Of a DNA stretch of 64,000 bases, positions 51,665 through 61,200 are shown piece by piece; within the stretch, counting starts at the first letter, position 1; every line of letters begins with the position of its first letter. Origin of the DNA: Bifidobacteriaceae bacterium (lineage in GTDB: Bacteria; Actinomycetota; Actinomycetes; Actinomycetales; Bifidobacteriaceae); the NCBI GenBank assembly GCA_022651005.1, contig JALCQD010000002.1:434001-498000 (forward strand). Reading direction: 5' to 3'. The notes under the pieces are model-generated. The model ran no database searches. It was not told the DNA's origin and saw nothing but the letters and a program-made list of their open reading frames with translations. Made by a program: the position numbers and the translations under genes.

Positions 51665-52118
51665 CGATCCTGGAGGAAGGCTCAAAATCACGGCGCACAT
51701 GACTTACGGGCAAATGAGGAAATACGCAACCAGTCTCAATGTGAACATCGCGAGTGCGCCGAACATCGGTCATGGCTTGGCGGGGGTCTATGATGATGCG
51801 ACGAATTCAATCGTGGTTGAACGCCGTATGACCTACACGCAGAAGAGATGCGCTCTGGCACATGAGCTGGTGCACTGGTCTCATGGTGACTCATTTCGTG
51901 ACCATGTGTTGCATGCGAAAGCAGAACGCAGAGCGCGACGCGAAACCGCACTCATGCTGATCGACCCGATCGAGTACGCGAGCGCCGAAAGCGTCTACGA
52001 GGGGAATATCTATGACATTGCTGAGGGGCTGGATGTAACGCCACAGCTCATCACCGACTACCAATATTTGCTCGATGCGAAGCGCTCGATCATCAAGAAC
52101 GAACGTATCCGGGCCTAA
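51657..52118 (+). CDS. ImmA/IrrE family metallopeptidase
   Basis: This 153-residue zinc protease has the motif AHELVH (His 69, Glu 70, His 73). The segment NIGHGLAGVYDDATNSIVV before it is the usual beta region of the family. ATG 51657 overlaps the repressor stop, showing coupling. ImmA-type enzymes degrade phage or ICE repressors when activated; that function is family knowledge applied here. Confidence 0.9.
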   Translation: MSDDPGGRLKITAHMTYGQMRKYATSLNVNIASAPNIGHGLAGVYDDATNSIVVERRMTYTQKRCALAHELVHWSHGDSFRDHVLHAKAERRARRETALMLIDPIEYASAESVYEGNIYDIAEGLDVTPQLITDYQYLLDAKRSIIKNERIRA

Positions 52119-52184
52119 AAATGTGGGCTGCCAATGATGACAGCTCATCTCGTCTTCAGGACGAACCATTGATAAGGAGAAACA

Positions 52185-52781
52185 ATGACCCAACAGAACG
52201 CTCCGGCGGAGCCACAACAGAAGAAGAAACCGATTTACAAGAGAATCTGGTTTTGGATCTTGGTGGTTGTGGTCGTCGCGGCTATCGGCGGAGGCGTGGG
52301 ATCGCAGCAGAAGAATTCCACCTCGACGGCAGCATCGTCATCCACCACGTCGAAAGACGCGGCGAAATCGGACTCCAAAGCTAAGAGCACAGCAGCTGAA
52401 GGAGAGGGCGACGTGGATAACGGAAATTACCATGTCAAGCTCATCTCCGCGAAGAAATCCGTGAATGACTATAACGGTAAGCCAACTGTCGCCCTCAAGT
52501 ATGAGATCACCAACAAGCAGGACAAGAACTCGAATTTCTTGGATCTGAACTTCAAAGTATTCCAGAACAAGAAGTCGCTCGAAACCGCTATCTATATGGA
52601 CAAGACTCCCGAAGGCTATAACGCTGAAGACAGCATGAAAGAACTCCAGCCTGGGGGAAAGATGACCATCGTTCAGGGATACGTGCTCAACGGAGATTCG
52701 ACCACCGTTGACGTTGAAGTTGAGGGCACTGTCGATCTCTCTTCCGGACAGAAGATCGCAAAGACGTTTAAGATCCAGTGA
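52185..52781 (+). CDS. DUF5067-like membrane-tethered surface protein
   Basis: This 198-residue protein has a short cytoplasmic basic N-terminus, one membrane helix (about 24-42), a Ser/Thr/Lys-rich linker and an extracellular Ig-like domain. The domain includes NYHVKLISAKKSVNDYNGKP, VALKYEITNKQDKNSNF and ELQPGGKMTIVQGYVL, which is the DUF5067 pattern. It lies in the lysogeny module and reads with repressor and integrase, so it is likely expressed in the lysogen, as a surface-conversion or superinfection-exclusion factor. GGAG precedes the ATG. Confidence 0.75.
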   Translation: MTQQNAPAEPQQKKKPIYKRIWFWILVVVVVAAIGGGVGSQQKNSTSTAASSSTTSKDAAKSDSKAKSTAAEGEGDVDNGNYHVKLISAKKSVNDYNGKPTVALKYEITNKQDKNSNFLDLNFKVFQNKKSLETAIYMDKTPEGYNAEDSMKELQPGGKMTIVQGYVLNGDSTTVDVEVEGTVDLSSGQKIAKTFKIQ

Positions 52782-52793
52782 CGAATAAGTAAT

Positions 52794-52825
52794 GGCCTCG
52801 CGAATGCGCCAACATTCACGAGGCC
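52794..52825 (+). terminator. Hairpin after the DUF5067-like gene
   Basis: GGCCTCGCGAATG (52794-52806) pairs with CATTCACGAGGCC (52813-52825) with one mismatch. There is no T run, so it may be a weak terminator or an mRNA stabiliser before the integrase gene. Confidence 0.5.
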
Positions 52826-52928
52826 TGGTGAGCAGTTCACGCATTGCCCAATTTGTGAAAAGAACCAACAGAAAGAATCTGAAGGAAACCACCGACTCTC
52901 ATTGTAGCCGGTGAGAGCGGAGCCTACC

Positions 52929-54092
52929 ATGGCGAGCATCGTCAAATACGCAACAAAAGCGGGGGAGACCCGCTACCGTGTCAGATATCGCAAGCCCGGA
53001 ACGAACAAGTCCACAGATAAGAGCGGTTTCAGCACGAAGAAGAAGGCCGAACTTTGGGCCGCCAAGCACACCATGGACGTTGCAACCGGGGAATACATCG
53101 ATCCCGAGCGTGGCAAGACGACTGTGAGAGAACTCGAATCAGGATGGCTCGCAAGGAAGAGAGTCGTGCTATCCTCCTCATATTTTGACGACATTCAGGG
53201 ATCATGGGACAAATACGTCGAGCCTCGATGGGGCGACGTTGCCGTCAAGGACATCACCAAGCCGAAAGTGCAGGAATGGGCGACCGGGCTCAGCGTCGAA
53301 TTCGTCAACAAGAAAGGTGATACAGAGAAAGGCAAGAGTGCCACTGTCGTGATCCGCGCCGTGGGAGTGCTCGCAGGGATCCTCGACGACGCCAAGGATC
53401 GGCGCATGGTCATCGACAACACAGCTCGGGGAATCGAGCTGCCGAAAAAGGCTCCGCAACGTCACGTCTATCTGAAAGCGAAACAGCTCGATATGGTTGC
53501 AAAGAACAGTGGGGACAATGCCTTGCTCGTCCTTGTTCTCGGATTGGTGGGATTGCGCTGGGGCGAGGCGATCGGCCTTCGCGTAGAGAACATCGACATG
53601 AGACGGCACCGAATGAAAATCTGGGGGAGTGCTACCCAAGTGCAACGAAAAATCGTGGAGGGGACAACGAAGGGCAAGAAGTTCAGGAGCGTGGTCTATC
53701 CGAAGATCCTGGACTCGATGCTCAAGAAACAAATGGAAGGAAAGAAAACTGACGACCTGCTGTTCCCCGGCAACCTCGAAGGGTACATGCGTCAGCCGCG
53801 AACTGACGCGCATCATCATAGCTGGTGGCTTACGGCCCTCAAGAAGAGCGGACTCAATCCGATGCGCCTGCATGACCTGCGTCATACGGCGGCAAGCCTG
53901 ATGGTGAAATCAGGAGCGAATGTCAAAGCTGTTCAACGCCAGCTGGGGCATTCGAGCGCGGCGATGACCCTCGATATCTACTCAGACTTGTTCGACGATG
54001 ATCTCGATGCAGTCGGGAATGCGATGAGTGACCTACTTCTGAAGGAGTCTGTGGGTTTTTCGTGGGTTTCTGGTGTTAGGAAGGCCGCCTAG
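52929..54092 (+). CDS. int: Tyrosine recombinase integrase
   Basis: This 387-residue integrase has an N-terminal arm-binding domain (ASIVKYATKAGETRYRVRYR, AP2-like), a SAM-like core domain and a C-terminal catalytic domain. The catalytic residues are Arg in GLRWGEA, His-x-x-Arg in HDLRHTAASLM, His in GHSS and the nucleophile Tyr in IYSDLF. ATG 52929 is chosen over an upstream in-frame ATG at 52911. The gene ends 35 bases before attR and its 3' end contains an arm-type repeat. It directs insertion into tRNA-Pro. Confidence 0.95.
   Translation: MASIVKYATKAGETRYRVRYRKPGTNKSTDKSGFSTKKKAELWAAKHTMDVATGEYIDPERGKTTVRELESGWLARKRVVLSSSYFDDIQGSWDKYVEPRWGDVAVKDITKPKVQEWATGLSVEFVNKKGDTEKGKSATVVIRAVGVLAGILDDAKDRRMVIDNTARGIELPKKAPQRHVYLKAKQLDMVAKNSGDNALLVLVLGLVGLRWGEAIGLRVENIDMRRHRMKIWGSATQVQRKIVEGTTKGKKFRSVVYPKILDSMLKKQMEGKKTDDLLFPGNLEGYMRQPRTDAHHHSWWLTALKKSGLNPMRLHDLRHTAASLMVKSGANVKAVQRQLGHSSAAMTLDIYSDLFDDDLDAVGNAMSDLLLKESVGFSWVSGVRKAA
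54049..54066 (+). promoter_or_regulatory. Probable integrase arm-type site, attR side
   Basis: CTGTGGGTTTTTCGTGGG is an exact copy of 19694-19711, in the same orientation, and is followed by another GTGGGTTTC-like repeat. It overlaps the 3' end of int. Distance to the core is about 60-80 bases. Confidence 0.6.
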
Positions 54093-54127
54093 ACGTTGCA
54101 ATCATTGGGATACTAGACACCATGTCT

Positions 54128-54155
54128 GCGGGTTCAAATCCCGCCGGCCCGACCA
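54128..54155 (+). repeat. attR core (28 bp)
   Basis: This is identical to the last 28 bases of tRNA-Pro at 19542-19569. To the left is phage sequence; to the right is the original host sequence downstream of the tRNA. Confidence 0.95.
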
Positions 54156-54157
54156 GC

Positions 54158-54190
54158 GAAACCGCAGAATTGCAACGATTCTGCGGTTTC
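54158..54190 (+). terminator. Original tRNA-Pro terminator, displaced by the prophage
   Basis: GAAACCGCAGAAT (54158-54170) pairs with ATTCTGCGGTTTC (54178-54190) over 13 bp around a 7-base loop, followed by TTC. In the uninfected chromosome it would lie directly after the tRNA. Confidence 0.75.
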
Positions 54191-54278
54191 TTCATGTCTG
54201 GGTGTCTCGAGATTGGTGGTGGAGTTCCAGTACCCACGCTAAACTCATCGGTAAAGTTCCCAACAGAACGGATTTACT

Positions 54279-54944
54279 GTGCCCCAACATGCTGCTCGCA
54301 AGCATCACGGCAGACTGCCAATGACGGCAGCTGCTCTTCTTGCAGTATCCCTTGGCACTACTTTCCTCGTTTCTCAGACTCTTCCCTCATCGTCAATCTC
54401 TCAAAGTGAATCTGACGTTGTTTCTGTTGTTACTTTTGCCTCCGCAGTGCAGAGGGACGAAACCTCAAACGACAGCGAAGCAGCAGCCTCTCGCAGTTTC
54501 AATCGGCAACCGATCAAAACGGAAGGTATCACGACGGCCGAGCGCACGAACAACGACTTCGTAGACACAGCGGGATACAAAAATTTTGTGGCTGATTCGA
54601 TAAAGCTCTCTAAAACGTTTGATGAGAAGCTTGCAGAGGCCAAAAAGAAAGCGCTGGTCGAGACGGCGGCTACATACACGCTGGCGCAATTCATGTCGTC
54701 AGGCGTAGTCAATTGGGGCGGGCATCGCTTCACCTATTATTCGCAAAGTATTCTTCCTGGCGGTGGCCTTGCCATCTCCGGACGGCACGTGAATTCGGCC
54801 GGTTATGTGTGCGACGGCGACGGCTACATCGTTCTTGCCGGGTCTGCCGCTATCGGGACGACGTATGAGACTCCATTCGGTGCTAAAGGCAAGGTGTATG
54901 ACCGTGGTGTTGCCGGAGCCGCACTCGACGTCTACATTCGCTGA
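54279..54944 (+). CDS. Secreted protein with 3D/RlpA-like C-terminal domain
   Basis: This protein of about 221 residues has an N-terminal signal sequence (basic start, hydrophobic MTAAALLAVSLGTTFL), an acidic/helical middle (about 70-130) and a C-terminal double-psi barrel-like domain. The domain includes HRFTYYSQSILPGGG, YVCDGDGYIVLA and FGAKGKVYDRGVAGA, ending LDVYIR. Conserved aspartates in these segments match 3D/RlpA-like domains, several of which act on or bind peptidoglycan. The start is uncertain: GTG 54279 or ATG 54321; neither has a clear ribosome binding site. Confidence 0.6.
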   Translation: MPQHAARKHHGRLPMTAAALLAVSLGTTFLVSQTLPSSSISQSESDVVSVVTFASAVQRDETSNDSEAAASRSFNRQPIKTEGITTAERTNNDFVDTAGYKNFVADSIKLSKTFDEKLAEAKKKALVETAATYTLAQFMSSGVVNWGGHRFTYYSQSILPGGGLAISGRHVNSAGYVCDGDGYIVLAGSAAIGTTYETPFGAKGKVYDRGVAGAALDVYIR

Positions 54945-55212
54945 CTCAGTCATTCACGTCATTTAGCTTCATGCTCGCAGTCGCATTTTTCTAAAATCTT
55001 CTGTAGATTTCTCCGATTTGTTGTTTTGCTGGGGCTTCTCTGTCATAAATCGCATTCGTCCACACACCCCTATTTTTTCTGCCACATCAACTCCCGACTG
55101 GTGATATTGAAATACAGCGCACACATTGGGTGCTGCTTTCCGCTCAGTGCAGAGCTGCGCAGCTACAGCGTGACTCTCGCTGCAGAGCAGAATCACCGAC
55201 ATTGGAGGAAAG
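54945..55212 (+). other. Intergenic region before the giant adhesin
   Basis: These 268 bases hold no open frame I can support. There is a small AAATCT-TCTGT-AGATTT hairpin (about 54995-55012). GGAGGAAAG is the adhesin ribosome binding site just before 55213. No clear promoter hexamers were picked out. Confidence 0.4.
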
Positions 55213-58200
55213 ATGAGATTCACACACTGGAAGGCGATGGTGGGAGCTGGGATTCTCCTCGCTGCATCAATAATTCTTCCCACAACTGCTTTCGCGGGAA
55301 CGTGCCCGGATGGCAGCGAGCCAGGTGCCAACGGAACGTGCCCCGTCACGACTGGAACGGGCGGTGGAGGGTCTGCGGGAGGCGACGTTGGTCATGGGCA
55401 AGGTGTGGGACAAGTTGATTGGTGGGCATCAGATAGCCTCGGTGTCCCCACCGTTGCCAACGTGGAAGCCGTCTTGAAATCGCATGCCATCAATACATAT
55501 ACGGATGGACCGGCATCTCTGCAGAAATCAACATCCGAAGCCGTGAAGGAGTGTGAGGCCAGATACAAGGCAAGCGGAGCTCCTGGCTCGGCGAAATGTC
55601 GACTTTTCGCAGTTGGTGTGGTTCACACACCGGGAACAGATTTTGGGGACACTTTTAATGGGCATACTGGAGGACTCTCGCAGGATGCGTGGATGACGGC
55701 CTTCGACAATGAAGTCGGCGGTTCTCATACATACAAACATGCAGGCGTCACATACACAGCAACGTCAAAGTTCAACGACAAGAAGACTTCCATAGAATCC
55801 ATTGCTCAGACCGAAACGTCCGGGGGAGAGAAGTCGTCTGTCATCATCGTCTTGGCACAGAATGAGCCAGCTCCTCGCACGTACACGCTGAAAGTAACAA
55901 CAAAGCAGGTTTCTGGATTTACTCAGTCAAACGGCACCGCAAAAGTTCATGACTCCATCACCACGTCGAATTCGTTGGGGACAAAGGAATCCGTGGCGGC
56001 CACGATTTATCTCAATTGGGATGGATACCCAGCTACTTCCACAGTTCACAAAAAAATCTCAAAGAAACTGACGTTGTCGACGAATGCCAAGGACCAAGTT
56101 TCTCCGTCCTTCTCACCCTCGGACTTCGGGTGGAAGCAGTGGGCGGCTGGACGCTACTGGTACTCTGTGACCGTCTCAAAGCAGAAGAACATGAGCGCCA
56201 AGGTCGCGGCCAAGACCCGCGTGGCCGCCGAGACATGGTCTGCGGCACCCATCGCGCCCACGAAGAGCCTCTCGGACGGTAACGGAAACAAGATCACTAG
56301 CACGCAGCAGCTCGCCGCTGACGATTATGCGACCGCTGTCATCGGCGCTCACTCCGCTGGCGCGTCGAAGATGTGGCTGTCCGACACTGTGAACACGAAG
56401 GACGTTTACTTCGGTGCTGCTGGCAGGGACGATTTGAGCAAGGTCACTGTGACCGATCCTGACGGAAAGACCGTCAAGGCGACCATCACGGTTTCCTCCA
56501 CGGATACGTCCCGCACGGTTCTCGCCGAGTTCTCTCCGGGTACCGGGGTGACGGGCAACTTCCAGTTGCACGCTCCCGAGTATGCGAAGGCCACGGGCAA
56601 GAATTACAGCCTCCCCGACACGGGCAAGGTGTGCTATGTGACGAACAGCAAGAACTGCCAGACGACACCCAGCAAGACCGTTCCGAAAATTACCCCCAGC
56701 CCCGATAAGGCGTGGGTTCTGGACGCTAACGGCGCTCTCACCGCGAACGACCCCAAGTGGACGAACACTGTTGCCGTTGACGGCGACACGTTCACTGCGG
56801 GCGACCCGATCAGCGCTGTCGTCAATGGAAGTTTCCCGAAGGGACTCGTCCATGACCTCAAGTCCTACACTCTGACCGATGACTGGACTGCGGCTGCGAA
56901 GTACGTTGATTTCACTGACGCTTCCAAGGCCAAGGTTTATGTCGATGAAGTGGATCACACGTCTGACTTCACCATCACAGTGAACGGCACAACCACGACC
57001 GCCACTGCGAAGGCTGCGATTCTCAAGGGAACCGCTAACCTGTCCGCTGAGAAGGTCGTCACGCTCGTCGTTTCCGGCAATTTCAAGAAGGACGCTGACA
57101 CTGCGGGCAAGACCGTGAAGCTCACCAACGGTGGTTCCGAGACATGGAACACCGAGAAGAAGCCCACGAACGAGCCTCCTGTGTTCATTCGCACCCCGAA
57201 GCCGGATAAGAGCTGGGTTCTCAACGAGAAGGGCGCTCTCACCACTGCCGACCCGAACCGCACCAACACCACGGGTGTTGACGGCAAGACGTTCACCGGT
57301 GGCGACTCCGTGTCCGCCGTCGTCAACGGCACCCTGCCGGGCAACCTCGGTTCCGCACTCAAGGCGTACAGCCTCGCCGACGATTGGACGAACGCCAACA
57401 AGTACGTTGACTTCTCCGACGCTTCCAAGGTGAAGGTGTACATCGACGGCGTGGATCACACCGACGATTTCACCATCTCCGTCAAGGGCACCGTCACCAC
57501 GGCAACCGCCAAGGCCGCTCTCCTCAAGACCACAACAGGTCAAGCGAAGGATCGCGTCGTGAAGCTCGTCATCACGGGCACCTTCCGACTCGCTCTCGAC
57601 ACCAACGGCAAGGAAGAGAAGCTCACCAACGGTGGTTCCGAAGCATGGAACAATACGCCTCACGAGACGAACGAGCCTCCCGTGTTCGTGCGCACTCCCA
57701 AGCCGAACAAGGTGTGGGTTCTCGACAACGAGGGTGGTCTGCGCGCCACTGACGAAGGCTGGACGAACACGAAGGAAGTGGACGGCAGGACGTTCGTTCC
57801 CGGAATGCCCATCAGCGCCGTCGTCAACGGCAAGCTCCCCAAGAACCTCGCTACCGATCTCACCGCCTACGAACTGACCGACGACTGGACTGCCGCCGCG
57901 AAGTACGTTGACTTCTCCGACGCCACGAAGGCGAAGGTCTATGTTGACGGCGTTGACCGCACCCAGATGTTCACCATCACAACGGTCGGCACCACCACGG
58001 TCGCCACCGCCAAGGCCGGTGAGCTGAAGGGCACGGCAGGTCTGAAGGCCGATAAGGTCGTCAAGCTCGTCATCTCCGGCAGGTTCCGTTCCGACTACTC
58101 CACCAACGCGAAGGTCGTGCAGCTGACCAACGGTGGTTCCGAGAAGTGGAACAACGAGAAGAAGCCGACGAACGACCCGCCTGTGTTCACATGGACTCCC

Positions 58201-61200
58201 GTCATCGACAAGAGCTGGATCAAGAAGGGCGCTGACGGCAAGTTCGACGCTGTCATCGACCCGTCGAAGACCAACAAGACCGGCATTGACAATCTCACGC
58301 TGCTCAACGGCGACGAGGTTGCGTCCGCCGTCAACGGCCTTGTTCCCGCCAACCTTGGTGAAGCTCCGGCGAACCTGAGCTTCGTGGAAGATTACATTCA
58401 CGTTGACTACATGGTTGACCCCGAAGTGAAGAACATCAAGGTCTACGCTCAGGACGTGTCCGACACCACGAAGGCGACTGTTGCCAACATCGTTGACACC
58501 GGCACTGACGTGACGAACATGTTCACCGTCTCCCAGTCGGGCACCAAGATCACCATCACGGCAAAGGCCGAGTATCTGAAGACCCTCGCAAACCTTGCGA
58601 AGGACAAGCAGATCAGCTCGATCATTCCGTTCACAGTGAACTACGCCAACGGTAAGGGCGCTGCCCAAGTCCGCAAGGACTTCGGTGTGAAGGATTCTGA
58701 CGGAATCACGTTCTGCACGAACCCCGAGAACGGCACTGCCGGTACTCAGAAGCTCGTGAACGCCGCCACCGAGACGATTCAGGAAGGCACCGCCAACTCG
58801 AACCAGCCCGGTATCTGCGGTTACGTTCCCAGCCCCGACAAGTCATGGGTGAAGACGAACACTGACGGCACGCACACCACCGTGACCGACACCACGTGGA
58901 GCAACAAGACCGGTATCGACGGCCAGACCCTCCTCGACGGTGACACCCTCGCGGCTGTCATCAACGAGGTGTCTCCCGCCAACACCGCGTACGCTCCCAG
59001 CTCGTTCGCCATGACCGACGACTATGCGGCCATTGACTATCTCCTCGACCCGGTTGCTTCCGGCGCGAAGATTTACATGGCTGACGACGCGAATCTGACC
59101 GAATCCTCCGTCAATGGCATGTTGGCCAAGGGCACGGACGTGACGAGTCACTTCAAGCTCGCCGCCAACGGCACGAAGGTCACATGGACGATGGACGACT
59201 CGCTGCGCAACACTCTCGGCGGTCTCGCCAAGGCCAAGCAGTTCACGCTGGTGATCCCGTTCACAGTGAACTACGCGAACGGCAAGGGCGCGAAGCAGGT
59301 TCGTGAGGACTTCGGAAAGCAGCCCGGCGACGAGCTGACGTTCTGCACCACACCCACCTCCGACCACAAGGAAGGCGCTAAGTTCAGCAACACGGGCTAT
59401 GAGCTTCTTCCCGGTGACTCCGAGAAGACGAACATGCCTCCCATCTGCGGTTACATTCCTCCTGTCCACAAGGACGTTGTGGCGGAATCCTCGCAGGGCG
59501 GAGACCAGTCGTCCATCGACGGCATGAAGGTCGGTCGCGGCCAGAAGGTCGAATACAAGCTGGAGACTTCTCCGAAGCTCCCCTCAAGCCTTGTGTACGA
59601 CATCAGCAAGGTTGCGGTCACGGACTCCTACGACGAGATCACCGTCCCGTCCAAGCAGACCCTCGAAATCACCGACCTCGGCATGGGCACCATCATTCCG
59701 AAGTCGCAGTACAAGACCGTCTGGAACGACGCGGCGCACAACTTCGTCGTCACATTCTCCGACGCTTACGTGCAGAAGAACTGGAACGCGGGCAGCAATC
59801 CCCGCATTCTCGTCCGCTTCGAGGCGACCGTAAAAACAGACGCTCCTCTCAACGAGTTCGACAACGGTTGGGACTTGACTTTGAACAACAGCATCACGCC
59901 GAGCAACATCGTCAACAACACGCCGATTGACCCCAAGCCCAGCAAGCAGGACACGCAGTCCGACCCGTCCATCACCATCGACGGCAAGAACGCATTCCTC
60001 GATGACGTGCTCTACTACCGTCTGAATCTCGACGCGAAAAGTCTCTCTGACACCGCCTACAATGTCATGCGCCTTGGCATGGTGGACGACTTCGACGACG
60101 AGTACCTGCAAGCCCTCACCGACCAGATCAAGGTGCTGGACGCCAAGGGCGCGGACGTTACCAACAAGTTCAACATCGGTGTCGAGGACGGCGTGCTGTA
60201 CGTCTTCTTCAAGACCGTTGACACTGAGATTCCCGCGACGGGCGAAACCGTCAAGGGCGACCCTCAGCCCACGAACCTGAAGGCATACTCCACCAAGAAG
60301 CTCAACGCCAAGGTGTACGACCCTGAGACCGATGATTACGTGGTGAAGTACGATCCCGCAATCGACCAGTCGGTTCTCGGCCAGAACTATCAGGTCGTGC
60401 TCCCGGTCAAGGTCATCAAGGTCACTGATGGCAAGGTCGTGAAGAACACCGCCACCCAGATCACCAACGACCAGTCCAAGATCACGAACACGGTCACGAA
60501 TCCTCTTCCGGTCATCAATCCGAAGAAGGACGTTGTTATCAACGTCGGGGGAGAGTCCCACGACGGCGGCACCATCATCAAGGGTTCGACCTTCGAGTAT
60601 CGTCTCGATTCCTCGGCTATGCCGGGCAACCGCGCCTACCCGCAGATCAGCAACTGGGACATTGCCGACGATTACGACGAGACCCACGACATGTATATGG
60701 GGCAGTGGGCTGTGTACGCGACCGAGGACATCGTTGACACCGATGGAACCGTTCTCTACGCCAAGGCTGACTTGGTGACTGTTGACAACATTCAGCAGCC
60801 CACCGTCGCTGAGCGCAAGGCCGGTACGGCGAAGACGGCTCAGCCGATTTACTTCACCGTGACGGTTCAGAACGGCGCGTTCGAGGCTCATGCCACCGAC
60901 GCTTATCTCAAGCTCGCCACGGCGAACGATAAGACGACGCAGCAGTGGACTCTGTACGTGCAGTTCATGCGCATCACCACCGGTGACGTGACGAACCAGT
61001 TCGACGAGACGATTAACCACGCCGTCCGCCACTCGAACATCGTCACAACCACCACTCCTGACAGCCACCCTGCCATCGACGTTGAGAAGTTCGACGTGAA
61101 GGGAGGTCTCGTCAAGGGTGACCGCGACAAGAAGAGCGAGCCGCTACTTGTGGACGGCGACACCACAATTGGTTTCCAAATCACCAACACCGGTGACGAG

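Noticed and set aside
56176-58668. 830-codon leftward open frame inside the adhesin gene
   Set aside because: It is an antisense shadow created by the strong codon bias and repeats of the adhesin; Val/Gly/Arg-rich with no domain.
59584-61068. 494-codon leftward open frame in the adhesin gene
   Set aside because: Same reason: antisense to a clearly coding, domain-bearing frame.
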